Below, one piece after another: positions 45,270 through 53,564 of a DNA stretch of 64,000 nt. Position numbers and translations under genes: made by a program. The stretch is from Rhodosalinus halophilus (lineage in GTDB: Bacteria; Pseudomonadota; Alphaproteobacteria; Rhodobacterales; Rhodobacteraceae), in assembly GCF_003298775.1 (NCBI RefSeq), contig NZ_QNTQ01000005.1, forward strand, positions 1-64,000. Direction: 5' to 3'. How positions within the stretch are numbered: position 1 is the first letter of the stretch; every line of letters begins with the position of its first letter. The notes beneath the pieces were generated by a model. That model was given only the letters and a program-made list of their open reading frames with translations, did not search any database and was not told where the DNA came from.

Positions 45270-45305
45270 GCAGAACGAGAAAGGGGCCGCGCGCCGCGCG
45301 GCCCC
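45270..45305 (-). terminator. Rho-independent terminator of rpsD
   Basis: A perfect 11-bp G/C stem (45283-45305, single-base loop) lies 25 bases after the rpsD stop. On the minus strand it is followed by TTTCTCGTTCT. It separates rpsD from hisC-tyrC. Confidence 0.8.
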
Positions 45306-45329
45306 CTGCGTGCACCGCCCGGAACCCGA

Positions 45330-45950
45330 TCAGTTCTGGGCGTAGAATTCGATGACGAGGTTCGGCTCCATGATCACCGGATAGGGCACGTCCGACAGCC
45401 CCGGCGTGCGCACAAAGCGCGCGGTCATCTTGGAGTGATCCACCTCGAGGTAGTCGGGCACGTCGCGCTCGGGCGACTGCACGGCCTCGAGCAGCGCGGC
45501 CATCTGCTTCGATTTCTCGCGCACCTCGATAACGTCGCCTTCCTTGACGGTGTAGGACGGGATGTTCACCCGGCGCCCGTTCACCAGCACATGCCCGTGG
45601 TTCACGAACTGCCGGGCCGCGAAGATGGTGGGCACGAACTTCGCGCGGTAGACGACGGCGTCGAGGCGCCGCTCCAGCAGGCCGATCAGAAGCTCGCCGG
45701 TGTCGCCGCGCTGGCGCTCGGCCTCGCGATAGATGCGGCGGAACTGCTTTTCGGTGATATCGCCGTAATAGCCCTTGAGCTTCTGCTTTGCGCGCAGCTG
45801 GAGGCCGAAGTCGGACATCTTGCCCTTGCGGCGCTGGCCATGCTGGCCGGGGCCGTATTCGCGGCGGTTCACGGGGCTCTTCGGGCGGCCCCAGATGTTC
45901 TCGCCCATGCGGCGGTCGATCTTGTACTTGGCAGTGGTGCGTTTCGTCAC
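45330..45950 (-). CDS. rpsD: 30S ribosomal protein S4
   Basis: 206-residue primary 16S rRNA-binding protein of the small subunit. The N-terminal segment is [20 protein letters not shown] with [15 protein letters not shown], and the S4 RNA-binding domain contains [14 protein letters not shown] and [19 protein letters not shown]. It is a single-gene unit with its own promoter (46141-46168) and terminator. It has no N-terminal zinc-finger cysteines, so it is the zinc-free form. Confidence 0.98.
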   Translation of the reverse strand: MTKRTTAKYKIDRRMGENIWGRPKSPVNRREYGPGQHGQRRKGKMSDFGLQLRAKQKLKGYYGDITEKQFRRIYREAERQRGDTGELLIGLLERRLDAVVYRAKFVPTIFAARQFVNHGHVLVNGRRVNIPSYTVKEGDVIEVREKSKQMAALLEAVQSPERDVPDYLEVDHSKMTARFVRTPGLSDVPYPVIMEPNLVIEFYAQN

Positions 45951-46140
45951 CCCTGATCTCCTTCACTTTGCACGGCGCCCTCCCCGCGCTCTCGCGGGTC
46001 GTCGGGCCGCCGGATTCGCCGCGACCGCGCAGACACGGGAGCGGCATGGAAGGGCGTTGTCCTTTGCCTTGCGTCCGGTGCCCGGACCCGCGGCCGACAG
46101 GCATCCCCTTGCGGGGGCCGCCAACACCAATGAAGCGGCG

Positions 46141-46168
46141 CGTATACACCCCCTGTCGCGGCTGTCAA
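46141..46168 (-). promoter_or_regulatory. Sigma-70 promoter of rpsD
   Basis: On the minus strand a perfect -35 TTGACA (46168-46163) is followed after 16 bases by TATACG (46146-46141). The leader to the rpsD ATG would be about 185 bases, long enough for a control structure, but none was recognised. Confidence 0.65.
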
Positions 46169-46238
46169 CCGCGCGGCACTTAACCCGCCGTTCATGCGGA
46201 ATGGGACAGCCTCGGGCGAGTCTCCGACGGAGGTTGCG

Positions 46239-47057
46239 ATGCCGTTCCAGGACCACACCCACGAGGCAACGAGCCCGCTCGCGCAGGCGGTGGCCATGCG
46301 CGACAGCGCGACGCTGCAGATGGTCGAGGAGGCGGTGCGCCACCGGCGGGTGCTGATGGCCTTTCAGCCCGTGGTCTTGGCGGCGGACCCGACGCGCACC
46401 GCCTTCTGGGAGGGGCTCGCGCGCGTGCTGGACGAAACCGGGCGAATCATCCCGGCGCGCGATTTCATCCACGCCGTCGAGGAGACGGAGACCGGGCGGC
46501 TGATCGACTGCATCGCGCTCGAGAAGGGGCTCGCGGCGCTCGCGCGCACGCCCGGGCTGCGCCTGGCCGTGAACATGTCGGCGCGCTCGATCGGCTACCG
46601 GCGCTGGCGGGCGACGCTCGATCGCGCGCTGGCGCGCGACGCCTCGCTGGGCGAGCGCCTGGTGCTCGAGATCACGGAGACTTCGACAATGCTGATGCCG
46701 GAGGTGGTGGCGAGCTTCATGGCGGATCTGCAGAGCCGGGGCATCGCCTTCGCGCTTGACAACTTCGGCGCCGGCTACACCGCGCTGCGCCACCTCAAGC
46801 GCTTCACCTTCGACGTGCTCAAGATCGACGCGCAGTTCGTGCGCGGCATCGACGCCGATGCCGACAATCAGGTGCTCACCCGCGCCATCGTCGAGATCGC
46901 CCGGCAGTTCGACATGCTCACCGTCGCGCAGAAGGTGGAGCGCGCGGCCGAGGCCGAGATGCTGCGCGGGCTGGGCGTGAACTGCCTGCAGGGGCATCAC
47001 TTCGCGGCCGCCACGACGCGTCCGCCCTGGGCGGAGGACACCAGGGCAGCGGGCTGA
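46239..47057 (+). CDS. EAL-domain protein with degenerate active site
   Basis: 272-residue soluble single EAL domain without GGDEF, PAS or membrane segments. The signature EAL is EGL (residues 58-60, FWEGLARV). The metal-site motif DDFGTG is DNFGAG and the AEGVE motif is AQKVE. The Asn of VNMSA, the Glu of LEITET and the Lys of LKIDAQF are retained. It is therefore more likely a c-di-GMP sensor or protein-interaction module than an active phosphodiesterase. The second ATG is used because GGAGG precedes it. Confidence 0.8.
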   Translation: MPFQDHTHEATSPLAQAVAMRDSATLQMVEEAVRHRRVLMAFQPVVLAADPTRTAFWEGLARVLDETGRIIPARDFIHAVEETETGRLIDCIALEKGLAALARTPGLRLAVNMSARSIGYRRWRATLDRALARDASLGERLVLEITETSTMLMPEVVASFMADLQSRGIAFALDNFGAGYTALRHLKRFTFDVLKIDAQFVRGIDADADNQVLTRAIVEIARQFDMLTVAQKVERAAEAEMLRGLGVNCLQGHHFAAATTRPPWAEDTRAAG

Positions 47058-47210
47058 AACCGACCGCCGTCGCCGGACGCGCGGAACCGCCAGACAACTG
47101 CGCCGCGCGCGCCCCGCGCGCGTTGCCGCGGCGCGGCAGATGCTTTATGCACGCAGGCGACAGGCGGCCCCGGCGCGGGCGCCGCCGCTCTCCCAGCCTG
47201 GAGGAACAGC

Positions 47211-48386
47211 ATGACCAACGTCGTAATCGCCTCTGCCGCCCGGACCCCGGTGGGCAGCTTCAACGGATCCTTCGCCAGCGTGCCCGCGCACGATCTCGGC
47301 AAGACCGTGCTCGAGGCGCTGGTGGAGCGCGCCGGCATCGAGAAGGGCGAGGTCAGCGAGACCATCCTGGGCCAGGTGCTGACCGCGGCGCAGGGCATGA
47401 ACCCCGCCCGCCAGGCGCATGTGAACGCGGGTCTGCCGATCGAATCCGCCGCCTGGGGCATCAATCAGGTCTGCGGCTCGGGGCTGCGCGCCGTCGCCCT
47501 CGGCGCCCAGCACATCCAGCTCGGCGACGCCGACATCGTCTGCGCCGGCGGGCAGGAGAACATGAGCCTCGCGCCGCACGCCGCGCATCTGCGCACCGGG
47601 CACAAGATGGGCGACGTGAGTTACATCGACACGATGATCCGCGACGGCCTCTGGGACGCCTTCAACGGCTACCACATGGGCCAGACCGCCGAGAACGTCG
47701 CCGAGAAATGGCAGATCAGCCGCGAGCAGCAGGACGAATTCGCGCTGGCGAGCCAGAACAAGGCCGAAGCCGCACAGAAGGGCGGCCGCTTCGAGGATGA
47801 GATCGTGCCGGTCACGGTCAAGGGCCGCAAGGGCGACACGGTCGTGGAGCAGGATGAATACATCCGCCACGGTGCCACCATAGAGAACATGCAGAAATTG
47901 CGGCCCGCCTTCACCAAGGACGGCAGCGTGACGGCGGCGAACGCGAGCGGGATCAACGACGGCGCCGCCGGCGTGCTGCTCATGACCGCCGAGGAGGCCG
48001 AGCGCCGCGGCATCGAGCCGCTGGCGCGCATCGTCTCCTACGCGACGGCGGGGCTCGACCCCTCGATCATGGGCATGGGGCCGGTGAACGCCAGCCGCAA
48101 GGCGCTGGAGAAGGCGGGCTGGAAGCCCGAGGATCTCGATCTCGTCGAAGCGAACGAGGCCTTCGCCGCGCAGGCCTGCGCCGTCAACAAGGACATGGGC
48201 TGGGATCCGGAGATCGTGAACGTGAACGGCGGCGCCATCGCCATCGGCCACCCGATCGGCGCCTCCGGCGCACGCATCCTCAACACGCTGCTCTACGAGC
48301 TGAAGCGCCGCGGCGCCAAGCGCGGCCTCGCCACGCTCTGCATCGGCGGCGGCATGGGCGTCGCCATGTGCGTGGAGCGCGGCTGA
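47211..48386 (+). CDS. phaA: Acetyl-CoA acetyltransferase (beta-ketothiolase)
   Basis: 391-residue thiolase that condenses two acetyl-CoA to acetoacetyl-CoA, first step of poly-3-hydroxybutyrate synthesis. Catalytic C88 is in [12 protein letters not shown]347 in [12 protein letters not shown] and C377 in TLCIGGGMG. The length and the adjacent phaB fit the biosynthetic enzyme. Ribosome site CTGGAGGAAC. A strong terminator follows the stop. Confidence 0.96.
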   Translation: MTNVVIASAARTPVGSFNGSFASVPAHDLGKTVLEALVERAGIEKGEVSETILGQVLTAAQGMNPARQAHVNAGLPIESAAWGINQVCGSGLRAVALGAQHIQLGDADIVCAGGQENMSLAPHAAHLRTGHKMGDVSYIDTMIRDGLWDAFNGYHMGQTAENVAEKWQISREQQDEFALASQNKAEAAQKGGRFEDEIVPVTVKGRKGDTVVEQDEYIRHGATIENMQKLRPAFTKDGSVTAANASGINDGAAGVLLMTAEEAERRGIEPLARIVSYATAGLDPSIMGMGPVNASRKALEKAGWKPEDLDLVEANEAFAAQACAVNKDMGWDPEIVNVNGGAIAIGHPIGASGARILNTLLYELKRRGAKRGLATLCIGGGMGVAMCVERG

Positions 48387-48408
48387 GACGACGGGCCAAA
48401 GCACGGCA

Positions 48409-48432
48409 GGGGCGCTCCGGCGCCCCTTTTTC
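48409..48432 (+). terminator. Rho-independent terminator after phaA
   Basis: Stem GGGGCGC (48409-48415) and GCGCCCC (48420-48426) with loop TCCG, followed by TTTTTCTT. It lies 22 bases after the phaA stop, so phaB probably has its own promoter. Confidence 0.88.
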
Positions 48433-48459
48433 TTGACCCGCCGACCCGGTGGAAAGTAC

Positions 48460-48478
48460 CGCGCAACAATGTTGCGCG
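48460..48478. promoter_or_regulatory. Perfect dyad upstream of phaB, possible PhaR operator
   Basis: CGCGCAAC (48460-48467) and GTTGCGCG (48471-48478) form a perfect 8-bp dyad around AAT, about 60 bases before phaB. PhaR repressors of PHB metabolism bind TGC/GCA-rich dyads in Paracoccus and Rhodobacter, so this is a reasonable site. Identity with a known consensus cannot be checked here. Confidence 0.4.
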
Positions 48479-48536
48479 CAAGGGCCGCACCAGCTACGCA
48501 ATCTTTCAACATTCATTTTCAGACTGGAGGAACGAC

Positions 48537-49259
48537 ATGGCCAGAGTTGCACTCGTCACCGGAGGCAGCCGCGGGATCGGAGAGGCGATCTCGAAACGGC
48601 TGAAAGCCGACGGATACGAGGTCGCCGCCACCTATGCCGGCAACGACGAAAAGGCGAAGGCCTTCACCGATGCGACCGGCATCAAGACCTACAAGTGGAA
48701 CGTTGCGGACTACGACGCCTCCAAGAACGGTCTCGCGAAGGTCGAGGAAGAGCTCGGCCCCATCGACGTGGTGGTGGCCAACGCCGGCATCACGCGCGAT
48801 GCGCCGTTCCACAAGATGACGCCCGAGCAGTGGAAAGAGGTCGTGGACACCAACCTGACCGGCGTCTTCAACACCATCCATCCGGTCTGGCCTGGGATGC
48901 GCGAGCGCAAGTTCGGCCGGGTGATCGTGATCTCCTCGATCAACGGGCAGAAGGGACAGTTCGGGCAAACCAACTACGCCGCGACCAAGGCCGGCGATCT
49001 GGGTATCGTCAAGAGCCTCGCGCAGGAGGGGGCGCGCTATGGCATCACGGCGAACGCGGTCTGCCCCGGCTACATCGCGACCGAGATGGTGATGGCGGTG
49101 CCGGAAAAGGTGCGCGAGGCGATCATCGGGCAGATCCCGGTCGGCCGGCTCGGCGAGCCCGAAGAGATCGCGCGCTGCGTGGCCTTCCTGGCTTCCGACG
49201 AGGCGAGCTTCATCACCGGCTCGACGATCAGCGCCAACGGCGGGCAGTATTTCGTCTGA
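48537..49259 (+). CDS. phaB: Acetoacetyl-CoA reductase
   Basis: 240-residue short-chain dehydrogenase that reduces acetoacetyl-CoA to (R)-3-hydroxybutyryl-CoA with NADPH. The cofactor motif is VTGGSRGIGEAI, and the catalytic Ser/Tyr/Lys are in VISSINGQ and TNYAATKAG. The N-terminal KTYKWNVADYDASKNG segment is typical for PhaB. Ribosome site CTGGAGGAAC, the same as that of phaA. No PHB polymerase gene is in the window. Confidence 0.95.
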   Translation: MARVALVTGGSRGIGEAISKRLKADGYEVAATYAGNDEKAKAFTDATGIKTYKWNVADYDASKNGLAKVEEELGPIDVVVANAGITRDAPFHKMTPEQWKEVVDTNLTGVFNTIHPVWPGMRERKFGRVIVISSINGQKGQFGQTNYAATKAGDLGIVKSLAQEGARYGITANAVCPGYIATEMVMAVPEKVREAIIGQIPVGRLGEPEEIARCVAFLASDEASFITGSTISANGGQYFV

Positions 49260-49278
49260 CCCGCGACGCGCGACGTTT

Positions 49279-49305
49279 TGGCCGGCCCTGCACAGGGGCC
49301 GGCCA
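49279..49305. terminator. Hairpin between convergent phaB and DUF465 gene
   Basis: A perfect 10-bp stem TGGCCGGCCC / GGGCCGGCCA around TGCACAG. The plus-strand side lacks a T run after the stem, so it may be a factor-assisted or weak bidirectional terminator. Confidence 0.45.
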
Positions 49306-49349
49306 GCAGACGGGCGAGACGCGTCGCCTGTTCTGCCGTACTGCGCGCC

Positions 49350-49523
49350 TCAGCCGATCCGGTCGCTGAGGCGCTGAATCTCTTCCTTCAGCCTGAGTTT
49401 CCGTTTCTTCAGATCCGCGATCTTCCGGTCGCTCGTCCCGGGCGACCGCTGAGCGGCCTCCACCTCGTCCGACAGGGCCTTGTGCCGTTTCTTCAGTTCC
49501 TCGACATGGGCGTCCAGGCTCAT
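49350..49523 (-). CDS. DUF465 (YdcH-like) small coiled-coil protein
   Basis: 57-residue protein almost entirely a charged helix (HVEELKKRHKALSDEVEAAQ, then KIADLKKRKLRLKEEIQRL), as in the DUF465/YdcH family found singly or in pairs in alphaproteobacteria. The ATG after GAGGAGGACG was preferred to an upstream ATG that would add 31 Arg/Leu-rich residues. Function unknown. Confidence 0.85.
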   Translation of the reverse strand: MSLDAHVEELKKRHKALSDEVEAAQRSPGTSDRKIADLKKRKLRLKEEIQRLSDRIG

Positions 49524-49612
49524 GGCGTCCTCCTCTCGCGGTTCGCCTTCAGTCCACCACAAAGCGGCCGCTCTGTCACGCCGCAGCAGCAGCATCGGCA
49601 GCGTCCGCAACC

Positions 49613-50362
49613 TCATGCCGAAAAGTCGAGCGGCGCGCCCTCTCGCAGCACGGCGCGAACGCGCTCGCTGAAATGTTCGCGATCACCCGGGTGCGCCGCG
49701 CCCTCGTGCAGAACGAGGCCAGCGTGCAGGCGAAACGGCGCCCGCCCGCCGGCCCTTGCGCGCAGCAGGATCAGCCGCGGCGCACGGCCCTCGCGCGGCA
49801 GAAGCGGCAGCAGCTCCACGCTGCCCAGCGCGCGCGGCGCCGCCGCGAGGATCTCCGGCAGCCGCTCGGCGCGGTGAACCAGCGTCAGCGTGCCGCGCGG
49901 CACGAGCCGCTTCGCCGCCGCCGCCAGCCAGACCTCGAGCGGGGCCGTCTCGCCCAGCCCCGCCTCTCGGGCAGGGTCGGCAGCCCGAACCGAGGCCGTG
50001 CGCGGGAACCAGGGCGGATTGAGCATCACATGCGCGAAGCGGCGGGCCTTCAGCGCCGCGGGCATCTGGGCGACATCGCCCTCGACGACCTCGAGCGCGA
50101 CCTCGTTGCGCGCCGCGTTCGCCCGCGCCAGCGCGGCCAGCTCCGGCTGAAGCTCGAGCGCAGCCAGCGCGAGCCCAGGCACCCTGATCCCCAGCGCCAG
50201 CGAGGCCACGCCAACGCCGCAGCCCAGCTCCAGCACGCTGTCGCCGGCACGGGCAGGCACGGCCGCCGCCATCAGGACCGGGTCGATGCCGGCACGATAG
50301 CCGCGCGCGGGTTGCTCAACGACGAGACGGCCCCCGAGAAACGCATCCTCGGTGGTCTGCAT
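49613..50362 (-). CDS. tRNA1(Val) adenine-N6 methyltransferase-like (TrmN6 family)
   Basis: 249-residue SAM-dependent methyltransferase. Motif I is VLELGCGVGVASLAL and the N6-adenine catalytic motif is NPPW (HVMLNPPWFP). It starts MQTTEDAFLGGRLVVEQP with a GYRAGIDPVLMAA segment typical of the TrmN6/YfiC group that modifies A37 of tRNA-Val. The start overlaps the stop of the DUF2007 gene. The exact nucleotide target is inferred from the family. Confidence 0.87.
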   Translation of the reverse strand: MQTTEDAFLGGRLVVEQPARGYRAGIDPVLMAAAVPARAGDSVLELGCGVGVASLALGIRVPGLALAALELQPELAALARANAARNEVALEVVEGDVAQMPAALKARRFAHVMLNPPWFPRTASVRAADPAREAGLGETAPLEVWLAAAAKRLVPRGTLTLVHRAERLPEILAAAPRALGSVELLPLLPREGRAPRLILLRARAGGRAPFRLHAGLVLHEGAAHPGDREHFSERVRAVLREGAPLDFSA

Positions 50363-50583
50363 CACCCCTCGCCGGGCAACTGGATCTCGTGCTCGCGCAG
50401 GATTGCCGCGGCGCGGAAATGGTCGCTCTGGCGCACCATCAGCCGCCGCGGCAAAATGCCGATGGAGCCCTCGAGGACGCTCATGTTTACGTCGAACTCG
50501 AACACCTCTATATCCTCGGCCCGGAGGAGCGCCTGCACATAGGCGATCAGCGCGATGTCGTTGGTCCGCAGCAGCTCTTTCAT
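50362..50583 (-). CDS. DUF2007 signal-transducing-like small protein
   Basis: 73-residue protein with the DUF2007 pattern: MKELLRTNDIALIAYVQALL, then EVFEFDVNMSVLEGSIGILP and RRLMVRQSDHFRAAAIL. This is a GlnB-like alpha-beta fold of unknown function. It is coupled to the methyltransferase gene and divergent from the polyprenyl synthase. Confidence 0.88.
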   Translation of the reverse strand: MKELLRTNDIALIAYVQALLRAEDIEVFEFDVNMSVLEGSIGILPRRLMVRQSDHFRAAAILREHEIQLPGEG

Positions 50584-50638
50584 GGGGGGCAGTTAGGCCG
50601 AGGGGGCCCGCGCTGTCGAGTCCTGCCACGGAGGAGTG

Positions 50639-51640
50639 ATGAGCCTGGACCACGCCGCGCGCAAGCCGCAGGACCGCCTCTCGGCGCTGCTCGCCGAAGA
50701 GATGGAGCGGGTCAACGACCTGATCCGCGAACGCATGGCTTCGCGCCACGCGCCACGCATCCCCGAGGTCACCGCCCATCTCGTCGAGGCCGGCGGCAAG
50801 CGCCTTCGCCCGATGCTCACGCTGGCCGCCGCGCGGCTCTTCGGCTACCAAGGCAGCCATCACATCCGCCTCGCCGCGACAGTGGAGTTCATCCACACGG
50901 CGACGCTGCTGCATGACGACGTGGTGGACGAAAGCCGCCAGCGCCGCGGGCGCCCCACCGCGAACCTGCTCTGGGACAACAAGTCCAGCGTGCTGGTGGG
51001 CGACTATCTCTTCGCGCGCGCCTTCCAGCTCATGGTCGAGACCGAGTCGCTGCGCGTGCTCGACATCCTGTCGGACGCCGCCGCCACCATCGCCGAGGGC
51101 GAGGTTCTGCAACTCCAGGCGGCGCAGAACCTTGCCACCACCGAGGAGATCTACCTGCAGGTGGTCCGGGGCAAGACAGCCGCGCTCTTCGCGGCGGCCA
51201 CGGAGTCGGGGGCGGTGATCGCCGGCGCGGACGCGGCCGCCCAGCGTGCCATGTCCGAGTATGGCGACGCGCTCGGAATCGCGTTCCAGATCGCCGACGA
51301 TCTGCTCGACTGGCAGGGCGACGCGGGAGCCACGGGGAAGAACGTCGGCGACGATTTCCGCGAGCGGAAGCTGACCATGCCACTGATCAAGGCGGTCGCT
51401 GCCGCGGACGCCGACGAGCGCGCCTTCTGGGTGCGCACCATCGAGCGCGGCGACCAGCGCGACGGCGATCTGGAGACGGCGCGCAGGCTGTTGGAGCGTC
51501 ATGACGCGCTCGCCGCGACGCGCGCCGAGGCGATGGGCTGGGCCGATCGGGCGCGCGCATCCCTCGCGCTGCTGCCCGATCACGAACTCCGGCATGTGCT
51601 CGACGCGCTCGCGCACTATGTCGTCATGCGAATTTCCTGA
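50639..51640 (+). CDS. Long-chain polyprenyl diphosphate synthase (octa-/decaprenyl type)
   Basis: 333-residue trans-prenyltransferase that makes the side chain of ubiquinone. The two aspartate-rich motifs are LLHDDVVDE and IADDLLDW, with GGKRLRPMLTLAAARLFG ahead of the first. The residues before the first motif are small (TATL), consistent with a long product, probably C50 in this bacterial group. An adjacent GTG three bases upstream is an alternative start. A GGAGGAG site precedes it. Confidence 0.93.
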   Translation: MSLDHAARKPQDRLSALLAEEMERVNDLIRERMASRHAPRIPEVTAHLVEAGGKRLRPMLTLAAARLFGYQGSHHIRLAATVEFIHTATLLHDDVVDESRQRRGRPTANLLWDNKSSVLVGDYLFARAFQLMVETESLRVLDILSDAAATIAEGEVLQLQAAQNLATTEEIYLQVVRGKTAALFAAATESGAVIAGADAAAQRAMSEYGDALGIAFQIADDLLDWQGDAGATGKNVGDDFRERKLTMPLIKAVAAADADERAFWVRTIERGDQRDGDLETARRLLERHDALAATRAEAMGWADRARASLALLPDHELRHVLDALAHYVVMRIS

Positions 51641-51752
51641 CAGCCGGGGAGAACCCGGGCGCATGACTGCGGGTCAGGGGCGATCGCTGTTGCCCGCCCA
51701 CGCGGAATGCCCCATCGTCCTCTCCAGCCCGTCGCGTCCGTCCGGAGTGAGC

Positions 51753-53564
51753 TTGCGCCTGCCTCGCCCCATATTCCGAAACATCACGAGGGTCGCGCTC
51801 GCCCTCGCCGCGCTCGCCGCGCCGGCGGCGCTTGCGCAGGACGTGCGCATCGATATTCCGCGCTCTGACAAGCAGCTCCGCGAGAAGCTCGAGGGCGCGC
51901 TGCTGACGAAAGAACTCATCCGCACCGACGATCCGACCGCGCAGGACATCGTGGCCGCCGCGCAGGCGGATTATCAGCGCGTTCTGACCGTGCTCTATGA
52001 CGAAGGCTATTTCGGCGGCACAGTGTCGATCCTGGTCGACGGGCGCGAGGCGGCAGAGCTTTCGCCCTTTACTGCGCCCGCGCGGGTGGACGAGGTGCTC
52101 TACCGGATCCGGCAGAACCGCCGCTTCGCCTTCGGCCGCGCGCAGATCGGTCCGCTCGCCCCCGGCACCACACCGCCCGAGGGGTTCACGCCGGGCGACG
52201 GCGCCCGCACCGCGATCGTGCAGTCCGCCATCGACGGTGCGATCGCGGACTGGCGCGAGGTGGGCCACGCGAAGGCGCGCATCGCGCGCAGCGACATCGC
52301 GGCGCGCCACCCGGCGAACCGTCTGGATGTGGCGATCGGTGTCGATCCCGGACCGCGGCTCCGCTTCGGGCAGCTTCGCATCTCCGGCAACGAGGATGTG
52401 CGCACCGAGCGCATCCGCGCCATCGCCGGGCTGCCGACCGGAGAGGTCTTTCACCCCGAAGAGATCGACCGATCGACCCGCAGGCTGCGCCGCACCGAGG
52501 CCTTCTCCGCCGTCGCGCTGCGCGAGGCCGATAGCGCGCGCCCGGACGACACGCTCGACATCGAGGCCACCGTCAGCGAGGCGCCGCCGCGGCGCATCGG
52601 TTTCGGCGCCGAGCTGAGCTCGGTCGAGGGCGCGACGCTCTCGGCCTACTGGCTGCACCGCAACCTGCTTGGCGGCGCGGAGCGCTTCCGCATCGAGGGC
52701 GAGGTCGCCGGGATCGACGGCGGCGCGGAGGGCATCGACTACCGCCTGCGCACCGAGTTCCGCAGGCCCGCGACCCTCAGCCCCGACAGCGACCTGCTGA
52801 TCCATTTCGAGCTCGAAAGCCTCGATGAGCCGCAGTTCGGCAGCGACACCGCCGAGTTCGTCGTGGGCCTCGACCGCATCCTGACCGACCGGCTGGAGGT
52901 CTTCGGCGGCGCGGGCCTTCGTTACGCGGAGAGCGAAACGCTCTTCGGCACGCGAAGCTATACGCATCTGATCCTGCCGCTGCGGGCGGAATACGACCGG
53001 CGCGACAGCGAGCTGAACCCGGCCTCGGGCTACTATCTGTCGGGCACCGCGATGCCGTTCGCGGCGCTCGACGGCGGCGCCTCGGGCCTTCGGCTGACCG
53101 CCGATGCGCGCGCCTATCGCGGCTTCGGGCCGAACGACCGCGTCGTGCTGGCCGGGCGGCTCCAGCTGGGCACGCTCGTCGGCCCGGATCTGCGCGAGGC
53201 GGTGCCCGACGACCTGTTCTTTTCCGGCGGCGGGGGCACGGTGCGCGGACAGGACTACCAGTCGCTCGGCATCTTCGTGCCGAGCCTGCGCGACATCTCC
53301 GGCGGTCGCTCCTTCGTCGGGCTCTCGGCCGAACTGCGGACCCGGGTCTCGGAGAACTTCAGCGTCGTCGGCTTCTACGACCGCGGCTACATCGGGCGCG
53401 ATGCCTTCCCCGACGCCGACAGCCCCAGTCACGCCGGCGCGGGCCTCGGCGTTCGCTACGACACGGGGCTGGGGCCGATCCGCCTCGACGTGGCGACGCC
53501 GGTGACGGGCGGCGACGCCGGCCAGGATCTGTTCTTCTACATCGGCATCGGGCAGGCGTTCTGA
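51753..53564 (+). CDS. tamA: Translocation and assembly module subunit TamA (Omp85 family)
   Basis: 603-residue outer-membrane protein. From the chosen TTG (GGAG five bases upstream) the signal peptide is RLPRPIFRNITRVALALAAL and cleavage is expected after AALAQ. About three POTRA domains follow (for example LRFGQLRISGNEDVRTERIR), then a 16-strand barrel ending in Phe (YIGIGQAF), the outer-membrane insertion signal. An in-frame ATG at 51663 is possible but gives a 40-residue leader. It works with TamB to insert outer-membrane proteins; its stop overlaps the tamB start. Confidence 0.9.
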   Translation: MRLPRPIFRNITRVALALAALAAPAALAQDVRIDIPRSDKQLREKLEGALLTKELIRTDDPTAQDIVAAAQADYQRVLTVLYDEGYFGGTVSILVDGREAAELSPFTAPARVDEVLYRIRQNRRFAFGRAQIGPLAPGTTPPEGFTPGDGARTAIVQSAIDGAIADWREVGHAKARIARSDIAARHPANRLDVAIGVDPGPRLRFGQLRISGNEDVRTERIRAIAGLPTGEVFHPEEIDRSTRRLRRTEAFSAVALREADSARPDDTLDIEATVSEAPPRRIGFGAELSSVEGATLSAYWLHRNLLGGAERFRIEGEVAGIDGGAEGIDYRLRTEFRRPATLSPDSDLLIHFELESLDEPQFGSDTAEFVVGLDRILTDRLEVFGGAGLRYAESETLFGTRSYTHLILPLRAEYDRRDSELNPASGYYLSGTAMPFAALDGGASGLRLTADARAYRGFGPNDRVVLAGRLQLGTLVGPDLREAVPDDLFFSGGGGTVRGQDYQSLGIFVPSLRDISGGRSFVGLSAELRTRVSENFSVVGFYDRGYIGRDAFPDADSPSHAGAGLGVRYDTGLGPIRLDVATPVTGGDAGQDLFFYIGIGQAF

